Assembly (NCBI GenBank): GCA_015660315.1
Contig: DQLG01000864.1
Span: 1 to 42,326, forward strand
Reading direction: 5' to 3'
DNA length: 42,326 nt
From: Candidatus Latescibacterota bacterium
GTDB taxonomy: Bacteria; Latescibacterota; UBA2968; UBA8231
Position 1 is the stretch's first letter. Each line of letters opens with the position of its first letter. The translations under genes were made by a program, and so were the position numbers. The notes under the pieces are model-generated. The model saw only the letters and a program-made list of their open reading frames with translations. It was not told where the DNA came from and searched no databases. Shown here one piece after another: positions 16,593 to 24,404 of this stretch.

Positions 16593-17234
16593 CGGGCAAT
16601 CGGTCATCAAAGGGGAAGACGCTGACGCTGAGCAAGAGCACATCATTGGCATCGACATTGCCCGTGCCTTCGCCAAAGACTAGTTCCAATGAGAGATCGA
16701 TCGCGTCATCCGCCAGCGCCCGACCATTGGGATAGGCTGGCAGCTGCGATCTATCGATGGTCAGGATATCGGAGACACATCCGGCAAGGGGATCGATTCG
16801 CCATAATCGCGCTTAGCCCACGGCAGGCCTAGATCGAAGACGAAGGGGGCTTCCCTGCGACCGCTCCATATTTGTTTTACGTGACGTTTAAGCTAACCAC
16901 CGACGATCATATTTCTCAACCCACTAAAATCGATCCTGAGCGAGCCATCGGGCCGGGCGTCGACGTCGTGATCGACCCCAAAATTATAGCGTGCGCTGCA
17001 GTCAAAAAGCGGTCCCGCACCCGTATAAAAGGGATTGACCGTCAGCACCATTACCAAACGGTCGCCTTTGGGTCCAAGCAAACGGTCACAGATATCGGTG
17101 GCTGGGTGCGCAATGGCCAAGGGCACCTCTACGTGATCGGCGGCAAAGGTAGAAGCCATCGCGCCCAACGCGAATATCAAACGAGCGTAATTCGTTTCAC
17201 TTACTTTCCCAGTGATACGATCCTGAGGTTCCAA
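16593..17234 (-). pseudogene. DUF4331-family exported protein, decayed with internal deletions
   Basis: The leftward frame from 17234 to 16893 has a signal-like start (YARLIFALGAMASTFA) followed by ADHVEVPLAIAHPATDICD, then DRLVMVLTVNPF and ARYNFGVDHDVDA. These match the N-terminus of DUF4331 proteins (ADH.DSP...DP.ADI.D, V..VNP, Y.F.ID.D.DA). It then stops. Two further frames carry GRREAPFVFDLGLPWA (about 16860-16800) and SDILTIDRSQLPAYPNGRALADDAIDL (about 16780-16680), the middle and end of the same family, with VDANDVLLL after. Large blocks between these pieces are missing, so this is a real pseudogene and not a sequencing slip. Confidence 0.72.
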
Positions 17235-17594
17235 CTCTATTTACTGGCTCCGGAGCCGTGTATCGACCCTGATATGGCAAAGGCCGTGCCCGGAATCCAT
17301 CACTTTATCCAAAATCTTTTAAGATACTTTAAAAACAGTATCTTATAATCATATTGATTATTAATTATTCAAATGCCTCGTAGACCATAGACTAACGCGT
17401 ATTCTATACAACTCATGACGGATCTATTTAATGAGCGTCGATCAACTATGCCATAAGTAATTGTTTATAAAGATTATTTCATGTCATCAACATCAATACT
17501 GTAGATATGAATTCACACTGTTTAGTTACACATTTAACATATCGCACCATTGTTCCACCTTGCACCTCGCGCCGACTCCCGTATTTTATAGTTC
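17235..17594. other. AT-rich intergenic gap
   Basis: About 360 bases with no gene I can support. It is much richer in A and T than its surroundings. It contains a 7-bp inverted repeat (AAGATAC at 17321-17327 and GTATCTT at 17338-17344) with a 10-base loop, not followed by a U-run. It must contain the promoter of the downstream glutaminyl cyclase operon, but I could not assign convincing -35/-10 boxes among the many AT-rich hexamers. Confidence 0.6.
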
Positions 17595-18446
17595 ATGACC
17601 AAACAAAAGCTTCATATCGGTCTCGCCCTGTTCTTAGTCAGCTGCATTGCCTGCTCAGCCAAATCGGACAATGGCACCGAACCCGTCGAACCATCGGCGC
17701 AAGCCCAACCGCAAGCGCCCGCCGAGATCCCGATCTACTCCTATCGAATAGTACAGAGCTATCCGCACGACCCCAGCGCATTCACCCAGGGGCTGGTCTT
17801 TCTCGACAGCGTGCTCTACGAGGGCACCGGCCCGAATAACGGCCGCTCGGGACCTGGATCGTCGATCCGCAAAGTCGACCTGGCTACCGGCGAAGTGCTG
17901 CAGCGGCACCTCGTCGAAGCGGAGATCTTCGGCGAGGGCATCGCCCTCTTTCTCAACCGCCTGATCCAGCTCACCTGGAAATCGGGGACGGGCTTCACCT
18001 ATGCGCTGGATTCCTTCGAACCACTGAGCCAATTCAACTACCCGACCGAAGGCTGGGGCCTCACCTGCGACGGCGAGCGATTGATTATGAGCGACGGCAC
18101 CGCCACGCTCTATTTTCGCGACCCCTTCAGCTTCGAAGAAATCGGTCGAGTCACCGTCACCGCCGCCGACCGCGCAATCCGCGATCTCAACGAATTGGAA
18201 TGGGTCGAGGGTGAAGTCTTCGCCAATATCTGGGGCACCCATACCATCGCCCGCATCGACCCGGCGACGGGCCGAGTCGTCGGCTGGATCGACGTCTCGG
18301 ACATCTTGAGCGACGAGGACCGCGACGGCCGACGAGTCGATGTCTTCAACGGCATCGCCTACGACGCGAAAGAGAAACGCCTCTTCGTCACCGGCAAATG
18401 GTGGCCCAAACTCTACGAAATCGAATTAATACCCCCATCACCATGA
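17595..18446 (+). CDS. Glutaminyl-peptide cyclotransferase, lipoprotein
   Basis: 283 residues. The enzyme cyclises N-terminal glutamine of peptides and proteins to pyroglutamate. The plant/bacterial-type QC is a five-bladed propeller, and its family signature is visible as QSYPHDPSAFTQGLVFLDSV followed by LYEGTG, with EGWGLTCDGERLIMSDGT and NELEWVEGEVFANIWGT later. The N-terminus has a lipobox (LVSC, Cys17) after a hydrophobic stretch, so the mature protein should be lipid-anchored in the periplasm or outer membrane. The leader between 17 and about 45 is Ala/Pro/Gln-rich. There is no clear ribosome site before the ATG, which sits at the end of the AT-rich gap. The molybdopterin gene follows after 9 bases, so they are probably cotranscribed. 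Confidence 0.92.
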   Translation: MTKQKLHIGLALFLVSCIACSAKSDNGTEPVEPSAQAQPQAPAEIPIYSYRIVQSYPHDPSAFTQGLVFLDSVLYEGTGPNNGRSGPGSSIRKVDLATGEVLQRHLVEAEIFGEGIALFLNRLIQLTWKSGTGFTYALDSFEPLSQFNYPTEGWGLTCDGERLIMSDGTATLYFRDPFSFEEIGRVTVTAADRAIRDLNELEWVEGEVFANIWGTHTIARIDPATGRVVGWIDVSDILSDEDRDGRRVDVFNGIAYDAKEKRLFVTGKWWPKLYEIELIPPSP

Positions 18447-18455
18447 GGTATCCGC

Positions 18456-18971
18456 ATGTCTGAAGCACGTGTCCCGGTCAACATCGCCATACTCACCGTC
18501 TCGGACACCCGCGACGAATCGACCGACAAATCCGGCAAGCTCTTAGTCGAACGCCTCACTGAAGCGGGGCACACCCTGCACGAAAAGTGTATCCGGCTCG
18601 ACGATATATACCAGCTACGCGCCCAGGTATCCCAATGGATCGCCGACGACAAGGTGCAAGCCGTAGTCACCACCGGCGGCACCGGTCTCACCGGCCGCGA
18701 CGGCACGCCCGAAGCGCTCAGCGTATTATTCGACAAGGAGATCGAGGGTTTCGGCGAGGTTTTCCGCATGCTTTCCTACGAGGAAATCGGCGCCTCGACT
18801 CTGCAGTCGCGCTGCGTCGCTGGCGTCGCCAACGGTACCTACATCTTCAGCCTGCCCGGTTCCTCGGGTGCCTGCGCCACCGGCTGGGACAAACTCATCG
18901 GCCCGCAACTAGACTCCACCAACCAGCCCTGCAATCTCGTCGATCTGATGCCAAGATTATTGGAAACCTAA
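18456..18971 (+). CDS. moaB: Molybdenum cofactor biosynthesis protein MoaB
   Basis: 171 residues, the usual length of MoaB/Mog-type molybdopterin-binding proteins, which act in adenylylation of molybdopterin in the cytoplasm. Visible motifs are ILTVSDTRDESTDKSG at the N-terminus, the pterin-binding TTGGTGLTGRDGTPEA, the EEIG and SRCVAGVANGTYIFSLPGSSGA stretch, and the terminal GWDKLIGPQLD. The ATG has GAGG eight to nine bases upstream, inside the end of the glutaminyl cyclase gene, so the two genes are closely coupled. No other Mo-cofactor gene lies in the window, so the partner molybdoenzyme is elsewhere. Confidence 0.93.
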   Translation: MSEARVPVNIAILTVSDTRDESTDKSGKLLVERLTEAGHTLHEKCIRLDDIYQLRAQVSQWIADDKVQAVVTTGGTGLTGRDGTPEALSVLFDKEIEGFGEVFRMLSYEEIGASTLQSRCVAGVANGTYIFSLPGSSGACATGWDKLIGPQLDSTNQPCNLVDLMPRLLET

Positions 18972-19188
18972 CACCTGCCGCAAAAGTGGCCCGCCTCCGT
19001 CGCGGCGATGCAATCGTCGTGGTAAAGAGCCGCTCTTCAAGCAAGGCTTAAACAACTGAAAACAATGCAGAAGCTCGGCATCCGCCTTTAGGCCACTGCA
19101 TTTTGCCCTGGCGCGAGGGCGCTTTTTGCTCCATACTTGATCACTGGCCGCAACACAAATATAGCGGCCACTACAGCAACATAGATCG

Positions 19189-19366
19189 GTCCAGGTGCCG
19201 GGTGTGTAAACCCGGAGAATAGGGAAGGCAGTGCGAATCTGCCGCGGTCCCGCCACTGTGATCGGCCGACGGACATAGTCCGTCCTTGCCCCCGTTCTAC
19301 CCACTGGTCCTATGACTGGGAAGGGGGGACGCAAGAAGAGCCGGAAGTCAGGAGACCTGCCTGGAC
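19189..19366 (+). promoter_or_regulatory. Cobalamin (B12) riboswitch
   Basis: The class signature is present in order: closing stem GTCCAG (19189-19194) with CTGGAC (19361-19366); a GGAAGGCAGTGCGAATCTGCC core (19223-19243) followed by GCGGTCCCGCCACTGT (19244-19259); a side hairpin GACGGA/TCCGTC (about 19268-19284); and the B12 box AGTCAGGAGACCTGCC (19346-19361). It lies directly upstream of a BtuB-like receptor and a downstream intrinsic terminator, which fits transcriptional shut-off when adenosylcobalamin or a related corrinoid is plentiful. Confidence 0.95.
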
Positions 19367-19407
19367 GACAAGGTCGAGCATACCTTCGAAGGAAAGGCGA
19401 CTCACCG

Positions 19408-21699
19408 GTGCAAGCCAATTTTGCCCCGCCCCGCCCTCATCTGAGGCCGGGGTTTTTTTGTAAGCATATAACGCGCTGCGGCATTTTGTTGCTGCTGTCC
19501 ACGCCGGCCTCAGCCCTGCGTGGACAGGTGCGCGACGCCGACACGGGCATTGCCCTTTCCAGTGCCCTACTCCGCGTTGAGTCACTGGCCTCCGCCCTTG
19601 CACCACCTTCCCAGACCACCTACTCCGATACCGGCGGCGCATTCTCGCTACAACTGCCCCCCGGACGTTGGCGACTCAGCATCGAACATCTGGGTTATAC
19701 TGCCACCCAACGCGAGATCACAACCCCCGTCGACACCCTACTGGCCATCCGCCTCGAACCCCGCCCACTGCTAATGGACGAAATGGTCGTGCAGATTCGC
19801 CGGGCGGGCGACTCGGCCGAATCACCGGCCTTTGTCGAACGCATCGACCTCGCCAAGGAGGGTAGCGCCGGCATCGACCTACCTCGACTGCTCGAAAAAG
19901 CGGTCGGCGTGCAGATTCGCCGCTACGGCGGCCTGGGCAGCTTCAGCACCGTCTCAATCCGTGGCTCCACCGCCGAACAAGTGCTGGTCTTCCTCGACGG
20001 CATACCGCTCAACCAGGCACAGGGCGGCGGCGTAGACCTCGGCGACTTGCCACTGGCCGGCGTAGAGAGCATCGACGTCTACCGCGGGGCCGTGCCCGCC
20101 CGCTTTGGTGGCAACGCCATCGGCGGCGTGGTGCATATCCGCACCCGCGCCCCCGGCGACAAACCCCATCTGCGATTGAGCGCGGGCAATGGCTCCTTTC
20201 GCACCCGTCAGCTTGGCCTGAACATCAACGGCCGCCGCCGTGCCTATCGCTATAGCGCCCTACTCAACTACGGCGCCAGCGAAAACGACTTCCGCTTTCT
20301 CGACGACAACGGTACCGAATATAACGCCAACGACGACCAATATACCCGCCGACGCAATAGCGACTTCGCCGGCCTACGGGCCCTCAGCAAGATCCAACGC
20401 GACTGGCGCGGCCATCGCCTGCAGGCCTACGCGACTTTCGATCTCAACCACCGCGGCATCCCCGGTATCAGCAATAACCAATCGCTGCACACCCGCTACG
20501 ACACCCGCCGCCAAGCCAGCGAAGTCGAACTCTTCGGCCCACTATTCGCCACCGCGGGCTATCGCCTTAAAGCCTACCGTCTCACCCAAGAAAGCGAGTA
20601 CAAAAACCTGCACGGCGAGGTCGGCGCCGGTACCCAACACAATCGCAACACCATCAGCTCGCACGGCGTGCGTGCCGAAATCAACACCCTACTACCCAAG
20701 AGCGCGCTGCTCACCAGCTTCGCGGAAACCCGCCGCCAGACCTTCCAACCCAAAGACCTCCTGCGATCCGATCAACAGCGGCGGGAAAACCGACTAGGCA
20801 CCGAAATCGAACCGCCATTCCAACGCCTAGAGCTAGCACTCGGAAGCGAAGTCGAGGTCCCGCTCCGGCGCTTGTCGCTTATGGCCGGAGTACAGACCAA
20901 AAGGCTCGACGACCGCTTCCGCGGCCCGAATGCCTCCGTCTATAGCCAGCTAACCCCAGAGCGCGAAAAAAGCCAGTGGCTTGGTAGTTGGCGGCTGGGC
21001 TTGCGCCTGAAAATCGGCCACGGTTTCGCGCTACAAGGCCACCGCGGCCACAGCCAACGCCCCCCGAGTTTCCAGGAGCTTTTCGGCAACCGCGGCGCCG
21101 TGATCGGCAATATCGACCTCAAAAACGAACGCGGCAACAATTCCGATGCCGGGCTAGTCTATCGCGGTGCGGGATTTTTATCCCTGGCCGAGATCGCCTA
21201 TTATCGCAATTCGGTCGATGACCTGATTCGCTTTATGCAGAATTCCCAATCCGTGTCCCGCGCCCTCAATGTCGGCCGCGCCCGACTCAGCGGCGTCGAA
21301 ACTCGCCTGCAAACCCGCTTAGCCTGGACCCGGATCGATTTCAACTACACCTACCAACGTGCGGAAAACCGCTCCGGCTTCGCCTACGAACGCGGCAACG
21401 AACTACCCAACGCACCGCGCCATGCGCTTGAAGTTCGGCTGAACATCGAACAAGGCCGCCATTCCGCCCACTACGCTTTAAGCCGCGAAAGCCGTCACTA
21501 CCTGGACCGCGCAAATTTGCGCCCTGTGCCCAGACGGCTGGTGCACGGTCTCGGCGGGCGCATCGCCCTAAACACGCGCACTGCCCTAAACTGGGAAGTG
21601 CGCAACTTGACCGACAACCAGATCGCCGATCTCTGGGGTTATCCTCTGCCCGGCCGCGCCTTATTTCTCTCTATTAAGCAAAACCTATTCACTCCGTAG
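19408..21699 (+). CDS. btuB: TonB-dependent outer-membrane receptor, BtuB-like (cobalamin uptake)
   Basis: About 763 residues if read from the GTG at 19408. A hydrophobic signal segment (CGILLLLSTPASA) is followed by a carboxypeptidase-regulatory-like domain (about 36-130; RGQVRDADTGIALSSALLRV), a plug domain (about 150-255; SIRGSTAEQVLVFLDGIPLN and VYRGAVPARFGGNAIGGVVHI) and a 22-stranded-type barrel ending in an aromatic-rich strand. Under the cobalamin riboswitch its substrate is almost certainly a corrinoid. The start is uncertain: GTG 19408 has an AAAGG ten bases upstream but places the terminator inside the coding region. After the terminator no ATG or GTG precedes the signal sequence, only ATA (19468), ATT (19483) and TTG (19486). 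The secreted propeller gene follows after 13 bases. Confidence 0.9.
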   Translation: MQANFAPPRPHLRPGFFCKHITRCGILLLLSTPASALRGQVRDADTGIALSSALLRVESLASALAPPSQTTYSDTGGAFSLQLPPGRWRLSIEHLGYTATQREITTPVDTLLAIRLEPRPLLMDEMVVQIRRAGDSAESPAFVERIDLAKEGSAGIDLPRLLEKAVGVQIRRYGGLGSFSTVSIRGSTAEQVLVFLDGIPLNQAQGGGVDLGDLPLAGVESIDVYRGAVPARFGGNAIGGVVHIRTRAPGDKPHLRLSAGNGSFRTRQLGLNINGRRRAYRYSALLNYGASENDFRFLDDNGTEYNANDDQYTRRRNSDFAGLRALSKIQRDWRGHRLQAYATFDLNHRGIPGISNNQSLHTRYDTRRQASEVELFGPLFATAGYRLKAYRLTQESEYKNLHGEVGAGTQHNRNTISSHGVRAEINTLLPKSALLTSFAETRRQTFQPKDLLRSDQQRRENRLGTEIEPPFQRLELALGSEVEVPLRRLSLMAGVQTKRLDDRFRGPNASVYSQLTPEREKSQWLGSWRLGLRLKIGHGFALQGHRGHSQRPPSFQELFGNRGAVIGNIDLKNERGNNSDAGLVYRGAGFLSLAEIAYYRNSVDDLIRFMQNSQSVSRALNVGRARLSGVETRLQTRLAWTRIDFNYTYQRAENRSGFAYERGNELPNAPRHALEVRLNIEQGRHSAHYALSRESRHYLDRANLRPVPRRLVHGLGGRIALNTRTALNWEVRNLTDNQIADLWGYPLPGRALFLSIKQNLFTP
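19429..19459 (+). terminator. Riboswitch-controlled intrinsic terminator
   Basis: A stem of CCCCGCCCTC (19429-19438) paired with GAGGCCGGGG (19443-19452), with one internal C-C mismatch and an ATCT loop, runs into seven T (19453-19459). It lies 62 bases after the cobalamin aptamer and just before the receptor's signal-peptide codons, the expected place for the expression platform. Confidence 0.85.
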
Positions 21700-21712
21700 A
21701 AAGGACTCGTCC

Positions 21713-23125
21713 GTGAACATTTTATTCACCTTCATCACCTTCTCCGCCCTTAGCAGCGGTGCACTCGCGCAATCTGGACTCTTCGTGACCACCACCGACT
21801 TCGCCAGCGGTAGCGCCGCTTATTTGCCGTCGGGTGCCGCAGAAGCACAAACGAACCTGCTCAATCTGCATTCAGATACCATCGTGCGCTATTACCAAGG
21901 CCGGATCTATGTCGTCAACCGCCTCGGCCAAGACAATGTGCTAGTACTCGACGAAAGCGACCCACGCACACCGGTGATGCAGTTTTCAACCGGCAACGGC
22001 ACCAACCCGCACGACATCGCATTCGTCTCCCCGAGCAAGGCCTACATCTCGCGCTACGACGATACCCAAGTGCTGATTGTAAACCCACAGGACGGCAGTG
22101 AACTCGGCACAATAGACCTCCGCGCGTTCGCCGATGTCGACGGCGCACCGGAGATGTCACAAATGGCCGTCGTCGGCGACCGCCTCTACATCGCCTGCCA
22201 ACTGCAAGACCGCAACGCGGGTTTCAAACCCGCCGCGCAAGGCATCCTAGTCGTCGTCGACACCAACACCGACCAGCTCGTCGACATGGACCCGAACACC
22301 GACGGCGTACAAGCCTGGTTGCTATCCGCCGGCAATCCCACCAGCGTAGTCGCCGCCGGCAATCGGCTCGTTGTCGCCGAAGTTGCGGGTTTCGGCGATA
22401 TGGCCGGTGGCATCGAAGTGCTCGACCTGGCCAATGGCACTAGCCTGGGCCTCGTCATCTCCGAAGTCGCCCTCGGCGGCGATATCAACTTCCTCGATTT
22501 GGCCTCCGCCAATAAAGCCTATGTCATCGTCTCCGACGAAAATTTCGCCAACCATGTCTTTCCCGTAGATCTGGCCAACGGCACTGTTGGCGACAAACTC
22601 GCCAACCACTCCACCGGCTTCACGCCTAGTCTCGCCGTCGATGGCAAGCGCCTGATCGTCGCCGACCGCGGCACCTTCTCCGACCCCGATACCGGCGGCC
22701 TACTCTTCTACGATACCGACACCGACCAGTTCATAGCCGGTCCCATCTCTACCAGCCTGCCCCCATCGAGCATCGCGGTGCTCAGCGATGCCCCAGTGCC
22801 CGTGCCCACCGCGGTCGAAGGAGAGACGGGCCTCGCCTTGCCCGAGCGAAGCGACCTCGGGTTCGCCTTCCCCAATCCTTTCAACGCTGAAACACTGATC
22901 CCCTTCGAGATCGCCAGCGCGCATACCTCGGTCGAACTGACCGTATACGACCTCTTGGGGCGCCGGGTCCGCACACTCTTCGCCGGTGTATTGCAGGCCG
23001 GCGAGCACCGCTACACCTGGGACGGTCGAGGCGATAACGGAATTACGGCGGGCAGTGGTTCTTATTTTGTGGAATTGCGTCAAGGGGAAAGACGTCAAGC
23101 GCGGAAAATGACATTGCTTAAATAA
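21713..23125 (+). CDS. Secreted YncE-like beta-propeller with FlgD/type IX-like C-terminal module; candidate B12-capture partner
   Basis: 470 residues. GTG start with AAAGGA upstream; signal peptide MNILFTFITFSALSSGALA. Residues about 25-370 form repeated blades (VRYYQGRIYVVNRLGQDNV, then FVSPSKAYISRYDDTQVLIV, then VVGDRLYIACQLQ and so on) of the DUF5074/YncE-type propeller. The last 85 residues are the sorting module (FAFPNPFNAETLIPFEI, then YTWDGRGDNGITAGSGSYFVEL). It is the second gene of the cobalamin-riboswitch operon, 13 bases behind the BtuB-like receptor. In Bacteroides the surface propeller BtuG binds B12 and hands it to BtuB; by fold and location this protein is a candidate analogue, but with a C-terminal export module instead of a lipid anchor. 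The binding function is inference. Confidence 0.85.
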   Translation: MNILFTFITFSALSSGALAQSGLFVTTTDFASGSAAYLPSGAAEAQTNLLNLHSDTIVRYYQGRIYVVNRLGQDNVLVLDESDPRTPVMQFSTGNGTNPHDIAFVSPSKAYISRYDDTQVLIVNPQDGSELGTIDLRAFADVDGAPEMSQMAVVGDRLYIACQLQDRNAGFKPAAQGILVVVDTNTDQLVDMDPNTDGVQAWLLSAGNPTSVVAAGNRLVVAEVAGFGDMAGGIEVLDLANGTSLGLVISEVALGGDINFLDLASANKAYVIVSDENFANHVFPVDLANGTVGDKLANHSTGFTPSLAVDGKRLIVADRGTFSDPDTGGLLFYDTDTDQFIAGPISTSLPPSSIAVLSDAPVPVPTAVEGETGLALPERSDLGFAFPNPFNAETLIPFEIASAHTSVELTVYDLLGRRVRTLFAGVLQAGEHRYTWDGRGDNGITAGSGSYFVELRQGERRQARKMTLLK

Positions 23126-23201
23126 TGTAAGATGAGGAGTACACGTTGCAGATTGTTGCCCCGATTTTGCAGGACAGCAACATCAAGGCAACACCCTCGG
23201 A

Positions 23202-23221
23202 GCCCGCCAGGGATGGCGGGC
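23202..23221. repeat. Intergenic GC-rich hairpin
   Basis: GCCCGCC (23202-23208) and GGCGGGC (23215-23221) form a perfect 7-bp stem with a six-base loop. It lies between the B12 operon and the EEP gene, with no U-run after it. It may be a weak transcription stop for the operon or an isolated palindromic repeat. Confidence 0.45.
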
Positions 23222-23297
23222 GAGAATGAGCCAAGATATAGTCTTAACTGGGCCGCCCCACAGCTAGTCTACCAGAAGTGCTTATATTTACCATACT

Positions 23298-24335
23298 ATG
23301 GCCAGACGCCCAACGCGCGCACGCCCACGCCCACGCCCACGCAAAGATCACTACGAAGATAACGGCCCGCCCATCCTTCTCTGGAGCACCGCCGCCGTGC
23401 TCTTCATACTCACGGCCTTGCCCTATCTGCTCGGCAATGCCCTTATCGAACTCGAGGTCCTTGCCGCGCAGCCCTTTCTGCGCCTGATGCTACTGGTCCT
23501 CGCCGTCGCCGTCGCTGCACTCGCCATCCTGCGCGAGGAAATTCCGATCGCCATCCTGCCCGGCCTCGCCGCCTTACTAATTATCGGCGAAACCTTTAGC
23601 ACCATGGGCACTTCGCCCGCAGCTCAAGCCCCACCCGATCGCGCGGGTTACCTACACATCTACACGCAAAACATCGGCATGGAATCCCCGGAGGAATTTA
23701 TCGGGATCCTCGCCTCGGGCGATTTCGACATCGTCCTGATGCAAGAAGCCTATGTCGGCCACAGAAAGGGCTGGGAAGTGCTCGCCAAACAACTGGGCTA
23801 CCACATCTACTTTCAGATCCTGCGCCGCGACGCCGGCATGGGCAGCTTGGTCATGAGCAAAACACCCATGCAAACCCTGCCTTCCGTTCGCGCCCGTTCC
23901 TGGGCCCGCCAGATCCGCTACTTCCCGCGGGTCCGCATCAATTACGAAGAAGTGCCCGTTGACCTTTACACCGTACACCTCGAATCGTTGCCCCTAGTCC
24001 AGGGCGGGCGGGTGCTTTTCGGCTCATCCAAACTCCGTTTACAACAATCCGAGATCCTGGCCAAGGAAATAGCCGCCACCAACCATCCCGTAATCCTCGG
24101 CGGCGACCTCAACTCGACGCCGATCTACCGCTCCAACCGCCCACTGCGCGACCTGCTCAATGACGCCTGGACCGAAGCCGGCTTCGGTTTCGGCTATACC
24201 TACCACGCCTCGCTGCCCTTCGCACGTATCGACGCCGTCCTGCACAAGGGTTTTCGCACCGTCTCCGCCGAGGTCGTCAAAGTCTCGAATAGCGATCACC
24301 GCGGTTTACATGTAGTATTGGAATCGATCCGCTAA
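23298..24335 (+). CDS. Membrane-anchored endonuclease/exonuclease/phosphatase (EEP) family protein
   Basis: 345 residues. A basic Arg/Pro-rich N-terminus (encoded by a short CACGCC tandem repeat near 23319-23342) is followed by about three transmembrane segments between residues 25 and 105. A soluble EEP domain runs from about 115 to 345. Its metal and catalytic motifs are visible: TQNIG (Asn), LMQEA (Glu), TVHLES (His region), GGDLNSTP (Asp/Asn), ARIDAVL (Asp) and SDHRGLHVV (terminal Asp-His). Such proteins hydrolyse phosphodiesters or phosphomonoesters of nucleic acids, sphingolipids or inositol phosphates. The topology (basic N-terminus inside, three crossings) would put the domain in the periplasm, where phospholipid or phosphate scavenging is plausible. 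No clear ribosome site precedes the ATG. Confidence 0.85.
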   Translation: MARRPTRARPRPRPRKDHYEDNGPPILLWSTAAVLFILTALPYLLGNALIELEVLAAQPFLRLMLLVLAVAVAALAILREEIPIAILPGLAALLIIGETFSTMGTSPAAQAPPDRAGYLHIYTQNIGMESPEEFIGILASGDFDIVLMQEAYVGHRKGWEVLAKQLGYHIYFQILRRDAGMGSLVMSKTPMQTLPSVRARSWARQIRYFPRVRINYEEVPVDLYTVHLESLPLVQGGRVLFGSSKLRLQQSEILAKEIAATNHPVILGGDLNSTPIYRSNRPLRDLLNDAWTEAGFGFGYTYHASLPFARIDAVLHKGFRTVSAEVVKVSNSDHRGLHVVLESIR

Positions 24336-24404
24336 ATATTGCGCCGGCGGCACAAAAACTTTATTTGATATTCCCGTTCTTTCAATATCTACCCGAGGAA
24401 AATC

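Noticed and set aside
17235-17594. AT-rich gap considered as an integration site or mobile-element edge
   Set aside because: No integrase, tRNA, target duplication or terminal repeat nearby; a promoter-bearing gap beside decayed genes explains it.
19061-19105. Inverted repeat AATGCAG...CTGCATT after moaB considered as a terminator
   Set aside because: The 25-base loop and only four T after the stem make it weak; it could equally be chance before the riboswitch.
23319-23342. CACGCC tandem repeat considered as a microsatellite or CRISPR-like element
   Set aside because: Only about three units, in frame, encoding the Arg/Pro-rich N-terminus of the EEP protein; no spacers.
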